A DNA stretch of 64,000 nucleotides, from assembly GCA_027315455.1 (NCBI GenBank), contig DAHUXZ010000009.1, positions 1 to 64,000 of the forward strand, written 5' to 3'. Under the pieces are notes generated by a model. The model saw nothing but the letters and a program-made list of their open reading frames with translations. It was not told where the DNA came from and did no database searches. Source of the DNA: Thermoplasmata archaeon (GTDB lineage Archaea > Thermoplasmatota > Thermoplasmata > Lutacidiplasmatales > UBA184). Position 1 is the stretch's first letter. Each line of letters opens with the position of its first letter. Position numbers and translations under genes: made by a program. Positions 59,947-64,000 of the stretch are shown here, one piece after another.

Positions 59947-62523
59947 TCACGCGGGTGGGCCGCTCGCGAGGTCCCGGGCGCTCTCCGAGGCGGCGCGGAG
60001 CGCCGCGCGCAGCGCGGCACCCGGCTCGCCGACCGCCTGGGCGCTCTGGGGGTTGCCCCCTCCCCGTCCCCCGAACGCCGCCCGCGCGGCGTTGAGGACC
60101 TGGGAGGCACTGACGGCGGGCCAGGTCGATCCGATGAACAGCGCTCCCTTGCCTTCGACCTCGACCGCCAGGACGGCGACCCGGTCGGGGGCGGCGGTCA
60201 AGGCCCGCGAGAGCTCCCGAAGGCCCGCGAGGTCGTGGCCTTCCACCTCGGCGGTCGTGATGCGGCCCGCCCCGACGGCGACGGACCGCTCGGGGTCCGC
60301 GAGGAGGGCCGCGGCGAGCCCGCGGAGATCGGACTTCGCCTGGGCCTTCTCCTTCTGGCGGGTCGCCTCGACCCGCTCCACGAGGCGGTCGACCCCCTCG
60401 AGGAGGCGGTCGGCGGGTACCCCGAGGCGACGGGCGGCCTCGTCGACGGCGGCCCGCCGGGCCTCGACCAGGTCGAGCGCCCGCTCCCCCGCAGCGTAGG
60501 TGAGGCGCACGATGCCGTCCTGGATCCGCTCGGTCCCGAGGACCATCACGAGGCCGACCTCGCTGGTATGGGTGCAGTGGGTACCCCCGCACGCCTCGAC
60601 GTCGAACCCCGGGACCTCGATGATGCGGAGCTCCTTGCCCGGGACCGCCCCGCCCTGGTAGAGGGTGAAGCCGAAGCGCCGCTCGGCCTCGGACCGCGAC
60701 TCGAAGTAGCTCTTCACGGGGCGGTCCTCGCGGACGATCTCGTTGACGCGGCGCTCGACGGCGCGGACCTCCGCCGGCGAGAGCGCGCGGAAGTGCGTGA
60801 TGTCGATCCGCGCGGCGTCGACGCCCTTGTACGCCCCCGCCTGCCACACGTGCGGCCCGAGGAGCTCCCGGAGCGCCCCGTTGAGCAGATGGGTCGCGGT
60901 GTGGTGCTGCATGAGCTGGGTGCGACGCGCCCCGTCGATCGTGCCGTGGACGCGGTCGCCGGGGTGGAGCGGCGCCGGCGCGTCGAGCCGGTGGAGGATC
61001 CAGCGACCCCGGCGCGCGACCTCGACGACCGCATGGTCGCCGAGGCGCCCGGTGTCCGTGATCTGTCCGCCCCCGGTGGGGTAGAAGTAGGTCCGGTCGA
61101 GGACGACGAACGGCCCGTCGACGAAGAGGACATGGGCGTCGAACGCGCGCGTGTACGGATCGAGGTAGTAGAGGACCTCGGTCTCGGGGACCTCCGGCGG
61201 CACGGTGGGGAGCCCCTGGGTCCGGTCGGCGTAGTCGGTCTCCGGCGCCTCCCGCTCGTGGCGGGCGGCGAGGCGGACGTAGAAGTCCTCGGGGATCGCG
61301 GGGGGGTGGGCGAGCTCCTGGACGGCGACGTCCGGGGGGAGGCCGAGCGAGTCGTACCACGCCACGAGGTCGTCCGAGGTGATCCGTCCGCCCGCGCGGA
61401 CGACGCGCTCCTCCTGGCGGCGCACCTGCTCGCGCGCCCGGCCGATCGACTCCTCGAACCGCTCGAGCTCCGCCGAGACGACGCGGTGGAGGTCGTCCCG
61501 GTGGGCGCCGATCTCGGGGAAGTCGTGGGCGAGGTCGCGCCCCACGCGGTCGAAGACGGCGAGGAGCGGCGGCGCCTCGGGCGCGCGCGCGAGGACGCGG
61601 ACCATGCGCCGAAGGAGCAGCCGCGCGAAGTAGCCGTCCTTGCTGTTGGACGGCACCACGCCGTCGGTGAGGAGGAAGTTGAGCGCGCGCGCGTGGTCGA
61701 TGAGGACCGCGGCCTCCCGGGGCGGGAACGTGGCCCGCAGCTCCTCGTAGGCTCCCGCGAAGACGGCCTCGTAGGCGGTCTTCGTCCCCTGCGAGGCCCA
61801 CACCAGCCGCTCGAGGCCGTAGCCGGTGTCGACGACCGTGAGCGGCATCGGCTCGAGGCGGTCGCCCGCGCGGACGTACTCCATGAAGACGAGCGTCGCG
61901 ACCTCGAGCCCGGAGATGCCGACGCTCAGCGACGGGCCGAGGTTCCCGCCGCCTTCCCATTCCTCCTCCTTGTAGGAGATCGCACGGGGGTCCGCCCCGA
62001 GCTCGCCGGTCAGCAGCTCGTGGCAGAGCGCGACGCACCGCTCCTTGAAGTAGACCTCGTGGCCGGGCCGGTTGAAGGCGTGGTGGGCGAGCATCTCGAA
62101 TAGCGTGAAGTGCCGCCCGCTCCGCCCGACCTCCTCGAGGTCGATGAAGCGCAGCGACGGCTGGCTGATCGTGAGCGGGTTCGCCGGCGGGGGGATCGCC
62201 CCGCTCGTCACCCACGGCTGGAAGTCGTAGATGCTCGCCTGCGTGAAGAAGACGTCGTTGCGCCATCGCGCGACGGTCGGGTAGCGACGGATGCGGCTGT
62301 GCCCCCGCCGCTCGAAGAAGGTGAGGTAGGTCTCCCGCATCTCCGCGAGCGCGCGGGGGCGGGAGAAGACGGGACGGCCGACGAACCCGTACGGGGTGCA
62401 CGGGGCCTCCTGGCACCGGTCCATCTCGCCGAGGGTCCAGAAGGCGTGGCCGCAGGAGGCGCAGCTCCTCCGGGCGAACCCGTTCGACCGGAAGAACGCA
62501 AGGTCGTACTCCGCGGCGTCCAT
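59947..62523 (-). CDS. alaS: alanyl-tRNA synthetase
   Basis: Class II synthetase for tRNA-Ala. The 858-residue protein has an archaeal N-terminal zinc-like segment (SCASCGHAFWTLGEMDRC), the catalytic domain (FTLFEMLAHHAFNRPG; VFMEYV; TGYGLERLVW), the editing domain with HHTATHLL near 540 and EACGGTHCTHTSEVG near 640, and a C-terminal coiled coil plus DHHA1 domain (ALFIGST; FGGRGGGNPQSAQ). ATG 62523. It lies 58 bp after nth on the minus strand. Confidence 0.96.
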   Translation of the reverse strand: MDAAEYDLAFFRSNGFARRSCASCGHAFWTLGEMDRCQEAPCTPYGFVGRPVFSRPRALAEMRETYLTFFERRGHSRIRRYPTVARWRNDVFFTQASIYDFQPWVTSGAIPPPANPLTISQPSLRFIDLEEVGRSGRHFTLFEMLAHHAFNRPGHEVYFKERCVALCHELLTGELGADPRAISYKEEEWEGGGNLGPSLSVGISGLEVATLVFMEYVRAGDRLEPMPLTVVDTGYGLERLVWASQGTKTAYEAVFAGAYEELRATFPPREAAVLIDHARALNFLLTDGVVPSNSKDGYFARLLLRRMVRVLARAPEAPPLLAVFDRVGRDLAHDFPEIGAHRDDLHRVVSAELERFEESIGRAREQVRRQEERVVRAGGRITSDDLVAWYDSLGLPPDVAVQELAHPPAIPEDFYVRLAARHEREAPETDYADRTQGLPTVPPEVPETEVLYYLDPYTRAFDAHVLFVDGPFVVLDRTYFYPTGGGQITDTGRLGDHAVVEVARRGRWILHRLDAPAPLHPGDRVHGTIDGARRTQLMQHHTATHLLNGALRELLGPHVWQAGAYKGVDAARIDITHFRALSPAEVRAVERRVNEIVREDRPVKSYFESRSEAERRFGFTLYQGGAVPGKELRIIEVPGFDVEACGGTHCTHTSEVGLVMVLGTERIQDGIVRLTYAAGERALDLVEARRAAVDEAARRLGVPADRLLEGVDRLVERVEATRQKEKAQAKSDLRGLAAALLADPERSVAVGAGRITTAEVEGHDLAGLRELSRALTAAPDRVAVLAVEVEGKGALFIGSTWPAVSASQVLNAARAAFGGRGGGNPQSAQAVGEPGAALRAALRAASESARDLASGPPA

Positions 62524-62581
62524 CGGCGGGCCCGGGACCGCCCTCGGGACAAAAGGGCTTCGGGAGCGGCCCCCCGGCCCG

Positions 62582-63355
62582 TCAGCGGGAGCGCCGGCCG
62601 GCCGCGCCGCGGGATTGGCGGGAGGGTCCGCCGCGCCGCGCGGGCGTGCGCGGCGGCCGGCGCGCGGGCGGGGCGTCCTCGGGCCTCGGGGGCCGACGGC
62701 CGTTGCGGAGCGCCCGCCCCGTCGCGCAGTGTTCCGCGATCGGACAGCGTCCGCACTGGGGCCGATGGGGGCGGCAGAGGTTCTGGCCGTGCTGGACGAG
62801 GAGGGGGTTGAGCGGGATCCAGTAGCGCTGCGGGACCGTTGCGCGCAGGCGCTCCTCCGTATCCTCGGGAGTGCGGGTCCGCACGACCCCCAAGCGGTTC
62901 GCGATGCGGTGGACGTGGGTGTCGACGGGCACCCCGGGGATCCCGTATCCGAAGACGAGGACGCAGTTCGCCGTCTTGGGGCCGACCCCGGGGAGCGTGA
63001 GGAGCGGCGCGAGCTCCCGGGGGACCTCGCCCCCGAACCGCCCGAGGAGCTCGCGGGCCGTCGCGACGATCACCCTCGCCTTCACCCGGTAGAACCCGGT
63101 CGCGCGGATCAGCGGCTCGACCTCGGAAGGTCGGGCGCGCGCGAGGGAGGGGGCGTCCGGGAAGCGGGCGAAGAGCGCGAGCGACGCCCGGTCGGTGTTC
63201 GCGTCGCGGGTGCGCTGGGAGAGGATCGTCCCGATCAGGACCTGGAACGGGCTCTCGGCATGGTCGCGGAGGTACGGGACGCGCCAGTCGCCGGCCCGGT
63301 ACTGCGCGCTCAGGGCGTCCAGGACGGCCTCCCAGTCGAACGGACGCCGGCTCAC
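62582..63355 (-). CDS. nth: endonuclease III (DNA glycosylase/AP lyase)
   Basis: Base-excision repair glycosylase. The 257-residue protein shows SPFQVLIGTILSQRTRDANTD, the helix-hairpin-helix LTLPGVGPKTANCVL with the catalytic Lys, PVDTHVHRIANRLG with the catalytic Asp, and the [4Fe-4S] ligand set C-x6-C-x2-C-x5-C (QNLCRPHRPQCGRCPIAEHC). A basic Arg/Pro tail of about 45 residues follows, longer than usual. GTG 63355 overlaps the folC stop (GTGA). Confidence 0.95.
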   Translation of the reverse strand: MSRRPFDWEAVLDALSAQYRAGDWRVPYLRDHAESPFQVLIGTILSQRTRDANTDRASLALFARFPDAPSLARARPSEVEPLIRATGFYRVKARVIVATARELLGRFGGEVPRELAPLLTLPGVGPKTANCVLVFGYGIPGVPVDTHVHRIANRLGVVRTRTPEDTEERLRATVPQRYWIPLNPLLVQHGQNLCRPHRPQCGRCPIAEHCATGRALRNGRRPPRPEDAPPARRPPRTPARRGGPSRQSRGAAGRRSR

Positions 63356-64000
63356 CGCGCCCCGCCCCCCTCCGCCGCGGCCGAAACGCCCGGGTCGGAG
63401 AGGTCCGGTTCGTCGCTCCCGACGCCCTCCCGGCGCCGAAGGAGGTCCCCGATGAGGTAGTCGCTGCCGAGGGCGAGGGTGAATCCGTCCGCGCCGGTCG
63501 CGGCCCGGGCGACGGCGAGCCCGGTCTCGGCGTCCTCGGCCTGCACGACCCACGGGAATCGCCCCGTCCCGGCCCGCCGCAACGCCTCGACGGCCGCCCC
63601 CCGGGCACTTCGGACGGGGACGACGACCAGGGTGCGCGCGAGGGGCGCCAGCGCCTCGAGCATCTCCCCGGCGCGCTTGTCGGCGAGGCAGCCGAAGACG
63701 ACCGCGTTGTCCGCCGGGTCCGCGAACGGCAGCATCTCGGCGAGGCTGACGGCCACGGCCCGCGCGCTCTCCGGTGTGTGGGCGACGTCGAAGAAGAGGT
63801 CCGGCCGCCGCGCGACCCGCTCGAGCCGGCCGCGCCAGCGCACCGAGCGCAGCCCCTTGCGGATCGCCTCCTCGGAGAGCGGCAGGCCGACCGCCCGCGC
63901 GTACGCCTGGCTCGCCGCGACGGCGAGGGCCGCGTTCGACGCCTGGAACGTCCCGAAGAGGGGCAGCTCGGCGTCGGCGACCTCCCCCGCGGGGGTGACG
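63352..64000 (-). CDS. folC: folylpolyglutamate/dihydrofolate synthase (Mur ligase family), C-terminal part
   Basis: The frame runs off the right edge, so only the C-terminal 216 codons are here. Visible: LFGTFQASNAALAVAAS (the ligase middle-domain end), EAIRKGLRSVRWRGRLE, LFFDVAHTPESARAVAVSL, VVFGCLADKRAGEMLEAL, LARTLVVVPVRSARG and GSDYLIGDLL, the FolC order. The enzyme adds glutamate to folates, or in archaea to related pterin cofactors. Upstream gene of nth in the same run. Confidence 0.88.
   Translation of the reverse strand, partial: VTPAGEVADAELPLFGTFQASNAALAVAASQAYARAVGLPLSEEAIRKGLRSVRWRGRLERVARRPDLFFDVAHTPESARAVAVSLAEMLPFADPADNAVVFGCLADKRAGEMLEALAPLARTLVVVPVRSARGAAVEALRRAGTGRFPWVVQAEDAETGLAVARAATGADGFTLALGSDYLIGDLLRRREGVGSDEPDLSDPGVSAAAEGGGAR

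Noticed and set aside
1-64000. CRISPR arrays, rRNA genes, a replication origin
   Set aside because: No regularly spaced repeats, no rRNA-like stretches and no origin-box cluster were seen; the tandem repeats present are short in-frame duplications.

Overview
This window is about 64 kb of very GC-rich archaeal chromosome. The archaeal assignment rests on information-processing genes: proteasome-activating nucleotidase, a Cdc48/VAT-type double AAA ATPase, the proteasome beta subunit next to the termination factor FttA/aCPSF1, MCM, HerA, NMD3, ribosomal proteins L10e and L18e with the L13-S9-RpoN block, the KEOPS subunit Cgi121, archaeal SepF, pantoate kinase and a stand-alone GMP synthase ATPase subunit. 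Several genes have a TATA-like box about 26 nt before the start codon, meaning leaderless or near-leaderless transcripts. A high-GC euryarchaeote of the Thermoplasmatota type fits best (FtsZ-type division marker SepF, bacterial-type MutS/MutL and ClpB, SdhABE-like complex), but this placement is inference.

Layout. 1-3.9 kb is an accessory patch: the 3' part of an IS3-type transposase, a secreted cysteine-rich protein whose 3' end seems cut by that element, a broken YVTN beta-propeller remnant and small zinc-ribbon ORFs. 3.9-9.4 kb: HxlR regulator, zinc-ribbon protein, UspA, L10e and pantoate kinase, PAN, and an EF-Tu-like protein with a degenerate G domain. 9.4-13.8 kb: ClpB divergent from pyrD-pyrK, sharing one TATA box. 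13.9-24.3 kb: membrane zinc-ribbon protein, pyrG, aspS, mcm, DUF424, nmd3, sepF, leucyl aminopeptidase and, on the other strand, herA. 24.4-30 kb: coiled-coil protein plus HAD hydrolase, V4R plus roadblock proteins, glycosyltransferase with PRC-barrel protein, and L18e-L13-S9-rpoN. 30-36.8 kb: a hairpin-rich intergenic patch, a 1130-residue cell-surface protein, Cdc48 and a DUF72 protein. 36.9-39.3 kb: an unknown protein, MBL hydrolase, Cgi121 and two tRNA genes. 39.4-44.3 kb: mutS (frame broken once), mutL and a PD-(D/E)xK-like protein in one overlapping unit. 44.3-50.6 kb: a glycosyltransferase and phosphodiesterase pair, FttA, PsmB and a surface protein. 50.7-55.6 kb: sdhA-sdhB-sdhE-like operon, a membrane protein and a TMEM175-like channel. 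55.6-64 kb: purE-guaAb with two small proteins, a polyprenol-kinase-like membrane protein, a KaiC/GvpD-like ATPase, alaS, nth and the end of folC.

The most notable find is a tRNA-Gly(UCC) gene (39066-39170) interrupted in the T loop, between positions 59 and 60, by a 34-nt intron. The exon-intron junctions form a textbook bulge-helix-bulge. Without recognising the intron the gene looks like a broken tRNA. Other points of interest are the contrast between the C-termini of PAN (no HbYX) and Cdc48 (ends Ile-Tyr-Arg), the mutS-mutL-nuclease unit, the pseudo-GTPase next to ClpB, the bidirectional clpB/pyrD promoter and the structured intergenic element at 30.0-30.17 kb.
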